64,000 nt of DNA from Sphingomonas kyeonggiensis. Lineage in GTDB: Bacteria > Pseudomonadota > Alphaproteobacteria > Sphingomonadales > Sphingomonadaceae. Made by a program: the position numbers and the translations under genes. This document shows positions 1 to 8,442 of the stretch, piece after piece (the first letter of the stretch is position 1; each line of letters begins with the position of its first letter). The DNA is taken from assembly GCF_014196745.1 (NCBI RefSeq), contig NZ_JACIEH010000001.1, positions 434,001 through 498,000 on the forward strand. Reading direction: 5' to 3'. The notes beneath the pieces are model-generated. The model made no database searches. It saw only the letters and a list, made by a program, of their open reading frames with translations, and was not told where the DNA came from.

Positions 1-774
1 ACCGATCGCAGCAAGATCTCCGCCACCACCGCGGGCCTCAGCGCCGGCGCCGACATCAAGCTCGCCGAAGGCGTACTGGTCGGTGTGGGCGGCGGCTATG
101 GCAATGATCTGAGCCGGATCGGCACGGCGGCGCAGGTGCGTGGCACCAGCACGCTCTATGCCGCCTATGCCAGCCTCCAGCCTGTCGGCGGGACGTTCAT
201 CGACGGCATGCTCGGCCGCGGCCAGCTCGATTTCACCACCCGGCGCATTGCCGCGGCGGTGAACGCGACGGCGCGCGGCAGCCGGGACGGCAGCTACACC
301 GTCGCGGCGATCTCCCTGGGCGTCGATCGTTCCAGCGGCCCGCTGCAATGGTCGATCTACGGCCGGGGCGAGTATCTCGACGCCGATCTCGACGCCTATG
401 CCGAGAGCGGGGCCGGGCGCTACAATCTGCGCTTCGATGCACGCCAGGTCCGCTCGGTCACCGGTACGGTCGGCGGTCGCTTCGAATATCGCCAGAAGAC
501 GGGCTTCGGTTCGGTCACCCCGCGTATCCGGGTCGAGTGGAACCACGAGTTCGCCGATCTCGATGCCCAGTGGCTCGACTATGCCGATATCCCGGGCGCC
601 GCGATCTACGATCTGGCAGGCAGGAACTGGAAGCGTGATCAGCTCCAGCTGAGCATCGGCACCCGGTTCGACATCCTGAGCAGTGGTTGGTCGTTCGACT
701 TCGAGACCGGCCTGCGCGCGGGCCAGGGCGAGAAGGCAGGGACGCTCCAGATCCGCCTGTCGAAGCGCTTCTAA
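1..774 (+). CDS. Autotransporter C-terminal beta-barrel domain (5' end outside window)
   Basis: The reading frame is open from base 1, so only the C-terminal 257 residues are present. They show alternating short polar and aromatic strands typical of an outer-membrane beta-barrel, and the protein ends in Lys-Arg-Phe, a C-terminal aromatic residue of the kind recognised by the BAM machinery. Family knowledge suggests that the missing N-terminal part is an exported passenger. A GC-rich hairpin follows the stop. The passenger's function cannot be judged from this fragment. Confidence 0.75.
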   Translation, partial: TDRSKISATTAGLSAGADIKLAEGVLVGVGGGYGNDLSRIGTAAQVRGTSTLYAAYASLQPVGGTFIDGMLGRGQLDFTTRRIAAAVNATARGSRDGSYTVAAISLGVDRSSGPLQWSIYGRGEYLDADLDAYAESGAGRYNLRFDARQVRSVTGTVGGRFEYRQKTGFGSVTPRIRVEWNHEFADLDAQWLDYADIPGAAIYDLAGRNWKRDQLQLSIGTRFDILSSGWSFDFETGLRAGQGEKAGTLQIRLSKRF

Positions 775-784
775 GAGGGGGAGG

Positions 785-814
785 GCCCGGGACGGCGGCA
801 ACGCCGCCCCGGGC
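785..814 (+). terminator. GC-rich hairpin after the autotransporter gene
   Basis: Two near-perfect GC-rich arms pair around a GCAA tetraloop ten bases after the stop codon. There is no T-run after it, so it is either a weak terminator or an mRNA 3' end stabiliser. Bases 823-868 downstream carry a degenerate copy of the window's GCCGGGATC-type repeat. Nothing else was seen up to the next gene at 1037. Confidence 0.35.
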
Positions 815-1036
815 CTGTCCACGCTCGCCACATCCGGGCGGAAGCCGGGATCTCCTGCGAAGGCGCGATCCGGCGGTTTGCAATGTAGGATTTCGCATGA
901 TTGCTTGAGCGAGCCGGTTTGCAGGCCGGCCGCTCTTTGACTTCGGTAGGAAAAATAGGATCCCGTCCGCGTAAGAATATTACGCGAACTCAGATGCGTA
1001 GCGTGTACGACCTTCGCGATCTTTGAAGGTTCGCCC

Positions 1037-1393
1037 TCAGGCCAGCAGCCGGCCGAGCGCCCCGGCCACCTGGGCCTCGCGATAGGGCTTCTCGATCATC
1101 GGCACCTCGGCCCCGAAGCCCTCGGGCGGGACCCCATAGCCGCTGGCAAAGGCGAAGGGCAGGCCACGGGCGCGCAAGGCCTCGGCGATCGGTGTGCTGC
1201 GCTCGCCGCCCAGGTTGATGTCGAGGATCGCCACGTCGAACATGCCCTGTTCGGCCAGCTCCAGCCCGTCCGCCAGCCGGCTGGCGGGGCCGATCGTCTC
1301 GCAGCCCAGCGCGTCGAGCAGGTCCTCGAGATACATGGCGACCACCGGCTCGTCCTCGACGACGAGCACGCGCAGGCCCTCGAACCCGCTCAT
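1037..1393 (-). CDS. Single-domain response regulator
   Basis: This 118-residue protein is one CheY-like receiver domain and has no output domain. The acidic pocket (Glu13, Asp14), the phospho-acceptor Asp58 in AILDINLGGE, the Ser84 switch position and Lys102 in the EKPY motif are all present. Its start overlaps the stop of the upstream HWE kinase (ATGA at 1390-1393), so the two are translationally coupled and very probably form a cognate pair. It may compete for or relay phosphate, like other stand-alone receivers paired with HWE kinases. Confidence 0.9.
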   Translation of the reverse strand: MSGFEGLRVLVVEDEPVVAMYLEDLLDALGCETIGPASRLADGLELAEQGMFDVAILDINLGGERSTPIAEALRARGLPFAFASGYGVPPEGFGAEVPMIEKPYREAQVAGALGRLLA

Positions 1394-3528
1394 TCGGCGC
1401 CCTCGGGCAGCGGCGCGTCCACGGTGCAGACCAGGCCCTCGGGACGGAACTCGATCTTCACGCTGCCGCCCAGCTCGGCGGCCAGCCCGCGCTCGATCAT
1501 CCGGGTGCCGAAGCCGCGCCGGGTCGGCTCCTGCACCGGCGGTCCGCCGCTCTCCTCCCAGCGAAGGGCGAGCCGGGCAGGCGAGCCCGCGCGGATGCGT
1601 TGCCAGTGCACTGCGATCCGCCCCTCGGGCCGCGACAGCGCGCCGTGCTTGACGGCGTTGGTCGCCAGCTCATGCACCGCCAGCGCCAGGCTGATTGCGG
1701 TCTTGGGGAGGATCATCAGGTCGGGCCCGTCGAGGGTGAAGCGGCCGGCATCGCCGTGCGGGCGCAGCGCGTCCGCGATGATCTGGTGCATCGAGACGAG
1801 CCCCCAATGCTCGCGGGTGAGCAGGTTGTGCGCCTCGGAGAGCGCGGCCAGCCGTCCCTCGAACGCGGCGCGGGCCTGGCGGGGCGGGACGTCGTCCTTG
1901 AAGCTCTGCTGGGCGATCCCCTGGACGATCGCCAGCGTGTTCTTCACCCGGTGGTTGAGCTCGTCGATCAGCAGGCGGAGATGCGCTTCGGCCCGCTTGG
2001 CCTCGGTCATGTCGCGGCCGATCGCGTGCAGCGCCACCGGCCGGCCCTGCTCGTCGAGGCTGAGCCGCGAATTGACCTCCCAGATCAGCTCGCGCCCGTC
2101 CTTGGCTCGCAGCTTCACGGTCAGCCGCGTCGAGCCGCCATGGACGAGCTTGCGGTTGAAAGCGTCCATGCTGATCGCGAACTGGTCCTCGTCCATGAAC
2201 TCGCGGATCGAGTGGCCGATCAGTTCGTCCTCCGCATAGCCGAGCGCGGCGATCACGGCGGGGTTCACCGAGGTCACGCGGTTGTCGAGCGTGGTGGTGA
2301 TCAGGAAGTCGTTGGCCTGTTCGAAGATCGTCCGGAAGCGGATCTCGCTCTCGCGCAATTCCTCTTCGGCGCGCTTGCGGCCGGTGATGTCGAACGAGAC
2401 GCCGACGAAGCGGCTCGGCCGGCTATCGCCATAGTCGATCCGGTTGCCATGGCTCTGCAGCCAGCGCTCGCTATTGTCGTCCGCGCGGCAGATCCGATAC
2501 TCGATCGTGTAAGGAATGCCCCTGGTGAAGCAGCGCTCCGCCGCGGCGCGGGCCATCTGGCGGTCCTCGGGATGGACCCGCGCGATCCACTCCTCGAAGG
2601 TGCCGCGGCTGTCGGGCCGCCGCGGCATGCCGAGCAGGTCGAAGCGGTTGGGCGACCATTCGCCCTCGAGCGTCTCCAGATCGGCTTCCCAGGTGGCCAT
2701 GCCGGCGGTCTCGGTGACGAGGCGCAGCGTCTCCTCGTTCTTGCGCAGCGACTCCTCGTCCTCGCGCCGCTGGGTGACGTCGAGCGCCACCGCCAGCACG
2801 CCGAAGGGCTCGCCGCTGGGCCGGCGGATCACCGCCACCGAATTGTTCACCCAGACGATCCGGCCGTCCTTGCGGATATAGCGCTTCTCGTGGGTATAGG
2901 GCGTGCCGTCGCGCACCGCCCGGGCGAACAGGGGCTGGTTGCGGGCAAGGTCATCGGGATGCGTGATCTGCTGCATGGTCATGCCGAGCAGTTCCTCGCG
3001 GCTCCAGCCGGCGATTTCGCAGAACCGGTCGTTGACCAGCGTGAAGCGGCCTTCCAGGTCGACCTGGCCGAAGCCGGCGGTGGTCTGGTTGATGAAGGCG
3101 GAAAGCTGCGCCTCGCGTTCCCGAAGGGCGAGTTCGGCAGTCTTGGCCTCGGTCACGTCATGCGCGACGCCGATGAAGCCGATATGCCGGCCCTGCGCGT
3201 CGCGCCGGGGCTGTGAGGTGGAGTGCAGCCAGCGCCATGCGCCGGCGGCGTTGCGGTAGCGCCCCTCCAGCGCGAAGGTCCCCAGGCTGGCCTCACCGGC
3301 GATCGAGGCTTCCAGAACCCGCGCGGCGTCTTCCGGGTGGATGATCCGCCGCCAGTCGAACTCCAGGGCTTCCTCATAGGAGACGCCGAGGAACTCGACA
3401 TAGGCGCGGTTGACGAAGCTGCGTTTGCGGTCGAGGCGGGTGACCCATACCGCGACGGGGGCGCTGTCCGCGATCAGGCGGAACTCGTCCTCGCCAACCG
3501 GAAGGGGTTCGGCCGGCGTTTCGATCAT
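1390..3528 (-). CDS. Four-PAS sensor histidine kinase, HWE family
   Basis: This 712-residue protein has no membrane segment and is predicted to be a cytosolic sensor. Four PAS/PAC modules occupy about residues 12-125, 137-253, 268-383 and 391-508. The kinase core follows: the phospho-acceptor is His526 in ELNHRVKNTLA, the N-box is HELATNAVKHG (about 619-629), and the diagnostic Trp-Glu pair is at 657-658 (LRWEES). These H, W and E features define the HWE subfamily, which is enriched in alphaproteobacteria and often light- or stress-linked. No LOV-type GxNCRFLQ motif is visible, so light sensing is not supported. It is coupled to the receiver protein downstream. Confidence 0.9.
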   Translation of the reverse strand: MIETPAEPLPVGEDEFRLIADSAPVAVWVTRLDRKRSFVNRAYVEFLGVSYEEALEFDWRRIIHPEDAARVLEASIAGEASLGTFALEGRYRNAAGAWRWLHSTSQPRRDAQGRHIGFIGVAHDVTEAKTAELALREREAQLSAFINQTTAGFGQVDLEGRFTLVNDRFCEIAGWSREELLGMTMQQITHPDDLARNQPLFARAVRDGTPYTHEKRYIRKDGRIVWVNNSVAVIRRPSGEPFGVLAVALDVTQRREDEESLRKNEETLRLVTETAGMATWEADLETLEGEWSPNRFDLLGMPRRPDSRGTFEEWIARVHPEDRQMARAAAERCFTRGIPYTIEYRICRADDNSERWLQSHGNRIDYGDSRPSRFVGVSFDITGRKRAEEELRESEIRFRTIFEQANDFLITTTLDNRVTSVNPAVIAALGYAEDELIGHSIREFMDEDQFAISMDAFNRKLVHGGSTRLTVKLRAKDGRELIWEVNSRLSLDEQGRPVALHAIGRDMTEAKRAEAHLRLLIDELNHRVKNTLAIVQGIAQQSFKDDVPPRQARAAFEGRLAALSEAHNLLTREHWGLVSMHQIIADALRPHGDAGRFTLDGPDLMILPKTAISLALAVHELATNAVKHGALSRPEGRIAVHWQRIRAGSPARLALRWEESGGPPVQEPTRRGFGTRMIERGLAAELGGSVKIEFRPEGLVCTVDAPLPEGAE

Positions 3529-3567
3529 CGGGTCCCGCTGGAATACATCCGGAATTTCATAGCCTTG

Positions 3568-4437
3568 TCACCGCCGCATCGCCAGCACGGCCTGCGCGCG
3601 CTTGAGGTGCGGCATGTCGAGCATCTCGCCGTCCAGGCCGATCGTGCCCACCCCCGGTGCTCCATCGAAGGCGGCGACGATCCGCTCGGCGCGCTCGATC
3701 TCGGCAGTGGAGGGCGAAAAGGCGCGGTTGATGACGGCAACCTGGTCCGGATGGATCGCGAGCATCCCGCGGAAACCCGCGCGGCGCGCCCTGGTTGCGA
3801 CCTTCTCCAGTCCATCGAGATCGCGGAAGTCGCCATGGATCGTCTCGATCGGCGTGACCCCCGCCGCCGCCGCCCCGGCAAGGGCAAGGGCGCGGAACAC
3901 CTGATAGGGGAAGTCATACTCCCCGCTCTCGTCGCGATTGTGCGTCGCCCCCAGCGCCGTCGCGCTGTCCTCCGCACCCCAGGTCAACGCAGCGAGGCGC
4001 GGGCAGCCGGCATAGTTGCCGAGTCCGAAGATCGCCTGCGCAGTCTCGGTCGCCACCACGATCGTGCGGATTCCGCCCTGAGGCAGGCCATGCGCCGCCT
4101 CGAGCGCGGTCAGGTAATGGTGAAGCAGCTCCGCCTCGGCGCGGGTCGCCTTGGGCAGCATGATCCCGTCGGGCCGGCCGGGCACGATAGCGGCGAGATC
4201 GGCAAGCGCGTGCGGCGTGTCGAGCGGGTTGATCCGCACCCAATGCGGCTGGGCACGCGTGCCGGTCTTGAGATGCTCGGCGACCAGCGCGCGGGCGGCG
4301 GCCTTGTTGGCCTCGGCCACCGCATCTTCCAGGTCGAGCAGCACCAGATCGGCCTCGCTCGCGCCCGCCTTGGCGAGCTTGCGCTCGGAATCCCCGGGCG
4401 CGAACAGCAGCGATCGGGCGGCCAGCGGGTCGGTCAT
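3568..4437 (-). CDS. HpcH/HpaI aldolase/citrate lyase family protein (CoA ester lyase)
   Basis: The 289-residue protein matches the CitE/malyl-CoA lyase type TIM barrel. Visible motifs are RSLLFAPGDSERKL at the N-terminus (CoA side), DLVLLDLEDAV, the metal-binding Glu in VVATETAQ and the Asp in TWGAEDSA. Members cleave or form malyl-, methylmalyl- or citramalyl-CoA. The exact substrate cannot be assigned because no pathway neighbours are present. It stands alone between two signalling operons. Confidence 0.85.
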   Translation of the reverse strand: MTDPLAARSLLFAPGDSERKLAKAGASEADLVLLDLEDAVAEANKAAARALVAEHLKTGTRAQPHWVRINPLDTPHALADLAAIVPGRPDGIMLPKATRAEAELLHHYLTALEAAHGLPQGGIRTIVVATETAQAIFGLGNYAGCPRLAALTWGAEDSATALGATHNRDESGEYDFPYQVFRALALAGAAAAGVTPIETIHGDFRDLDGLEKVATRARRAGFRGMLAIHPDQVAVINRAFSPSTAEIERAERIVAAFDGAPGVGTIGLDGEMLDMPHLKRAQAVLAMRR

Positions 4438-4596
4438 GCATCCTCCTGTTGTGCGGGCATTGCTATCGCGTGGCGGCGGGCGGGTAAACCAACGCAGATC
4501 ATGGCCGGGGTCTTAACCCTCTCTGTGCGCTTTTCCCCTGGGCGCTCCCGCGATTTTACCCCTCCTTAACGCTGTCCGCTTACCTCGTTTGAAGGA

Positions 4597-6489
4597 ATGA
4601 GCGAGGGGATTTCGCAAGTGCGCATTTTGATCGTGGACGACGAACCGGCGATGCACGAGTCGTATCGCCAGGTGTTCGGGGCCCGGAGCGCCGGCAATGC
4701 CAGCGCGCTCAATGCCATGGCAGCCGAGCTGTTCGGCGATGAAGAGCCGGTAACCAAGGCGTCCGCTGGTGACCTGATCGAGTTCGACTGCGCGCATTTC
4801 AACCAGGGCCTGGACGCAGTCGAGGCGCTTCAGGATTCGATCGAGACTGGCGCGCGCTTCGCCGTCGCCTTCATCGACGTGCGCATGCCGCCGGGTATCG
4901 ACGGCAAGGAAACGGCCCGCCGCATCCGTGCGCTCGATCCTGACATCAACCTGGTCATCGTCACCGGCTATTCGGACTTTTCGCCCCTCGACATCAGCCG
5001 CGCCGCCGGGCCGGCGGACAAGATCTTCTACATTGCCAAGCCCTTCCAGGCCGAAGAGGTGCTGCAGACCGCGACCGCGCTTGCCCATCGTTGGGAAGCC
5101 GATGCCAAGCTGCGCAGCGCCATCGCGCTGCTCGAGGAGCAGAAGCTCGAGCTGGCCGCCAATGAATCGCGCGCCGTCCATATCGCCAACCATGATTCGC
5201 TGACCGACGCGCCCAATCGTCTCGCCTTCCTCCACATGCTGGGCAAGGCCGTGAAGGGCGACCGCTGCTTCGCCATGGCGATGATGGACCTCGACCGGTT
5301 CAAGATCGTCAACGACACGCTTGGCCATCTCGCCGGTGACGAGTTGATCCGCATGGTCTGCGAGATTCTCCAGGACAATATACCCGCCGAAGGCTTTGTC
5401 GCCCGCCTGGGCGGCGACGAGTTCGCGATGCTCTATCCTGTTACCAGCGAGGACGAGGCCGAGATGGCCGCCGAGCGGATGCTCAAGGCGGTATCGATCA
5501 GCTTCAAGGTGTTCGGCCATTCGGTCCAGGGCGGTGCCTCGGTCGGCCTGATGGTCGTCCAGCCGGGCACGATCCACGATCCGATCGACGTGATGCGCCG
5601 CGCCGACCTGGCACTCAACGAAGCCAAGCATGGCGGTCGCGGAATCGTCCGCCTGTTCGATGAAGTGATGGACGAGTCGATCCGCTTCCGCCGCCAGATC
5701 GAGGGTGGCCTGTCCGAAGCGATCGCCAAGGGCGAGCTCAAGCTGGTCTTCCAGCCGATCGTCGCCCGCGACCAGCTCGAGATCACCGGCTTCGAGGCGC
5801 TGATCCGCTGGTGCAGCCCCGAATACGGCATGGTCTCGCCGGGCATGTTCATCCCGATCGCCGAGGAATCGAACCTGATCCACGAGCTGGGCGACTGGGT
5901 GATCGACCGCGCGGTCGAGACGCTCAAGACCTGGCCGGGGCAGTATGTCTCGGTGAACTTCTCGCCGCGCCAGTTCCGCCGCCACAATTTCGTGGCGCAT
6001 GTGATGGAGCGTGTCGCCAATGCCGGCGTCGAGCCGGGCCGCTTCCAGATCGAGATCACCGAGACGGCAATCTTCGACGATGTCGAGCGCGCTGCCGAGA
6101 CGCTGTTCAAGCTGCGCCAGATGGGCTTCCGCATCGCGCTGGACGATTTCGGCACCGGCTATTCGAGCCTCTACAATATCCGCCGCTTCGCGCTGGATTG
6201 CCTGAAGATCGATCGCAGCTTCGTCGACGGCATGGGCCGCGAGCGTGAGAGCGCGGCGATCGTCCATTCGATCATCCATCTCGGCCGCGCGCTGGGCATG
6301 GAAGTGGTCGCCGAGGGCGTCGAGACCGAAGCGCAGCTCCAGGCGCTCCGCCTAGCCGGCTGCAGCCATCTCCAAGGCTATTATCTCGCCCGCCCGATGG
6401 ACGTCGAGGATGCGCTCGTCCTCGCCAACCGGGGCTATATCGGGGAAGAGCCGGCCGAGCTCGAGCTGGGCAACGGGACGCACGGCTGA
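4597..6489 (+). CDS. Receiver-GGDEF-EAL cyclic-di-GMP protein
   Basis: The 630-residue protein starts with a receiver domain (Asp14/15, phospho-acceptor Asp94 in AFIDVRMPPG, Lys148 in IAKPF). The receiver carries an insertion of roughly 35 residues between its first beta strand region and the phospho-acceptor strand. A GGDEF domain follows with an intact GGDEF motif at 272-276, then an EAL domain with the EAL motif at about 400-402 and intact EITET, DDFGTG and EGVET motifs. Both synthesis and hydrolysis of cyclic-di-GMP look possible from the motifs. The stop overlaps the next kinase's start by one base, so the kinase is its likely partner. Confidence 0.92.
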   Translation: MSEGISQVRILIVDDEPAMHESYRQVFGARSAGNASALNAMAAELFGDEEPVTKASAGDLIEFDCAHFNQGLDAVEALQDSIETGARFAVAFIDVRMPPGIDGKETARRIRALDPDINLVIVTGYSDFSPLDISRAAGPADKIFYIAKPFQAEEVLQTATALAHRWEADAKLRSAIALLEEQKLELAANESRAVHIANHDSLTDAPNRLAFLHMLGKAVKGDRCFAMAMMDLDRFKIVNDTLGHLAGDELIRMVCEILQDNIPAEGFVARLGGDEFAMLYPVTSEDEAEMAAERMLKAVSISFKVFGHSVQGGASVGLMVVQPGTIHDPIDVMRRADLALNEAKHGGRGIVRLFDEVMDESIRFRRQIEGGLSEAIAKGELKLVFQPIVARDQLEITGFEALIRWCSPEYGMVSPGMFIPIAEESNLIHELGDWVIDRAVETLKTWPGQYVSVNFSPRQFRRHNFVAHVMERVANAGVEPGRFQIEITETAIFDDVERAAETLFKLRQMGFRIALDDFGTGYSSLYNIRRFALDCLKIDRSFVDGMGRERESAAIVHSIIHLGRALGMEVVAEGVETEAQLQALRLAGCSHLQGYYLARPMDVEDALVLANRGYIGEEPAELELGNGTHG

Positions 6490-8348
6490 TGGCCCTCACC
6501 AGGCGCCTCAAGGCGCCGGCCTCGCTCGGCGCGAAACTGGTCCTGATCCTCACCGGCGTCGGCGTGATCGGCGCGGTCGCGCTCACCGTGATGCTCGCCA
6601 CCGTCATCATGCCGAGCTTCAGCCGGCTGGAGCGCGACGCGGTCGACGCGCATGTCGCGCGCACCCAGGCCGTGGTCCACGACGTTTCGGCCAAGGTCGA
6701 GCTGGCGGTGCGTGACTATGGCGACTGGACCTCGTCCTACGACTATATGGCCAACCCGACGCGCGCGTTCGAGAAGGAGAGCTTCTCGACGCTCGCCATG
6801 GTCAATCTCGACGTCAACGCCATGGCCTATGTCCGGCCCGATCGCTCGATCGTGATCGCGCGATGGCTCGACCTGGAGAAGCAGACCGACGTGCCGGCGA
6901 TGCGCGCGCGGCTGACCGATGCCATCGGGCGGCTCGATTTCGCGAAGGTGCTGGCCGCGTCGAAGGAGAAGAACTCCACCGGCTTCTTCCTGCGGCTGGG
7001 CGATACGCTCGTCGCCATGGGCATCGCCCAGGTGCGCCGCAGCGACGGCAGCGGCGATCCGCGCGGCTATGTGCTGATGGCACGCACCGTCACCGCCGCG
7101 CAGCTCAGCAAGCTGCTCGAGCTCCAGGTCAACCTGCCGCTCGACAATCCGGTGTCCGAGATCACCAAGACCCCCGGTGCCACCCGCACGCGCATCGCCG
7201 TGCCGATCCCCGGACCGGACGGACGCCCGGTGGCCACCGCGACCTATACCGTGCCGCGCGACCTTTCGACGCTGGGCACCCGCATGCTGGTGCTCGCCGT
7301 GGTCGGATCGTCGATCCTGTTGGCGATCGTGCTGCTCGTGCTGCGCCGGATGATCGCGCGGCTCGTGCTCGCGCCGCTGAAGCGGGTCGAGAGTCACATG
7401 GGCGTGGTCCGTGCCTCGGGCACGCTCGGCCTGCTCACCGACAAGCGGCGCGACGACGAGATCGGCAGCCTGGTCACCAGCTTCAATTCGATGCTCAAGC
7501 AGCTCAAGGACCTGCGCGAGCAGCTCGAGGTGCAGAGCTTCACCCTGGGCCGCAGCGAGAGCGCGGTGGCGGTGATGCACAATGTCCGCAACGCGCTGAA
7601 CCCGATCAGCACCGTGCTGAGCCAGGGGCTGGGTGCCGGTGCACCGATGGATCGTGCCTTGCTCGACCGCGCGCTTTCCGAGTTGGCCGGGGAGGAAGTC
7701 CCCGCCGTGCGCCGCCAGAAGCTGGTCGCTTTCCTCGCCGCTGCGATCGAGAGCGTCGAGCAGGAACGGGCGGATCGCCGCGAACAGATCGGCATCGGTC
7801 GCCAGGCGTTGCACCATGTCCTCGAGATCATCGGCCAGCAGCAGGAAGCCGCGCACGAGCGCCCGCCGCTCGATGCCTGCGACATCACCGACATCGTCGC
7901 CCAGAACGCCACGATCGCGCGCTATTCGGGCGAGACCTCGATCGCGTTCACCTTCCCGTCCAAGGCGCATTGGGTGATGGCCAACCGGGTGATCCTGTCG
8001 CAGGTGGTCGGCAACCTCTTCGCCAATGCCGCCGAGGCGATCGCGGCGACCGGGCGCGGCAGCGGCTCGATTTCGGTGACGATCCGGGACAAGGGCGACA
8101 GCACCGAAGTCCATATTCGCGACGATGGGGAGGGATTCGATCCTTCGGTGGCGCCGACGCTGTTCCAGCGCGGTTTCTCGACCCGGGCGCACAAGTCCGG
8201 GGGGCTCGGGCTGCACTGGTGCGCCAATTCGATGCTGACGATGGAAGGCAAGCTGGAGCTGATCAGCGACGGCAAGGGCACGGGCGCCAAGGCGATCCTG
8301 ACCCTGGGCGCGGCGCAGCTGGCCCAGCCGAGCGGGATCGCGGCCTAG
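6489..8348 (+). CDS. CHASE4-like membrane sensor histidine kinase
   Basis: The 619-residue protein has membrane helices at about 15-39 and 265-287 flanking an extracytoplasmic region. That region contains RDYGDWTSSYDYM, characteristic of CHASE4 sensor domains. A HAMP linker follows (about 285-340). The putative phospho-acceptor His364 lies in MHNVRNALNPI, which differs from the usual HExxxP H-box. An HATPase region follows, with NLFANAAEAI, DDGEGFDP and GGLGLHWCAN. Translational coupling to the preceding receiver-GGDEF-EAL gene suggests that they form one two-component system controlling cyclic-di-GMP. Confidence 0.87.
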   Translation: MALTRRLKAPASLGAKLVLILTGVGVIGAVALTVMLATVIMPSFSRLERDAVDAHVARTQAVVHDVSAKVELAVRDYGDWTSSYDYMANPTRAFEKESFSTLAMVNLDVNAMAYVRPDRSIVIARWLDLEKQTDVPAMRARLTDAIGRLDFAKVLAASKEKNSTGFFLRLGDTLVAMGIAQVRRSDGSGDPRGYVLMARTVTAAQLSKLLELQVNLPLDNPVSEITKTPGATRTRIAVPIPGPDGRPVATATYTVPRDLSTLGTRMLVLAVVGSSILLAIVLLVLRRMIARLVLAPLKRVESHMGVVRASGTLGLLTDKRRDDEIGSLVTSFNSMLKQLKDLREQLEVQSFTLGRSESAVAVMHNVRNALNPISTVLSQGLGAGAPMDRALLDRALSELAGEEVPAVRRQKLVAFLAAAIESVEQERADRREQIGIGRQALHHVLEIIGQQQEAAHERPPLDACDITDIVAQNATIARYSGETSIAFTFPSKAHWVMANRVILSQVVGNLFANAAEAIAATGRGSGSISVTIRDKGDSTEVHIRDDGEGFDPSVAPTLFQRGFSTRAHKSGGLGLHWCANSMLTMEGKLELISDGKGTGAKAILTLGAAQLAQPSGIAA

Positions 8349-8349
8349 C

Positions 8350-8386
8350 GGCGTTCTCCCTCCCCCCTGAGGGGGAGAGGGAGAAG
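8350..8386. repeat. CCTCCCCC-type palindrome between convergent genes
   Basis: A short hairpin has C/T-rich and G/A-rich arms around CTGA. It lies directly after the stop of the CHASE4-type kinase and before the convergent SET gene. The arms resemble the outer arms of the larger composite repeats at 13481, 41740 and 59397. It could also work as a bidirectional transcription end. Confidence 0.5.
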
Positions 8387-8442
8387 CGAGCCTATGCCGC
8401 TTTCCGTCGATTGGGGCCGAACCGCATCCGGTTCGGACGCGC

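Noticed and set aside
1390..3528. LOV photoreceptor in the PAS-HWE kinase
   Set aside because: HWE kinases are often LOV-linked, but none of the four PAS modules has the NCRFLQ cysteine motif.
6435..8216. Long open frame of 593 codons on the minus strand
   Set aside because: Antisense of the CHASE4-type kinase, low-complexity composition, no recognisable domain.
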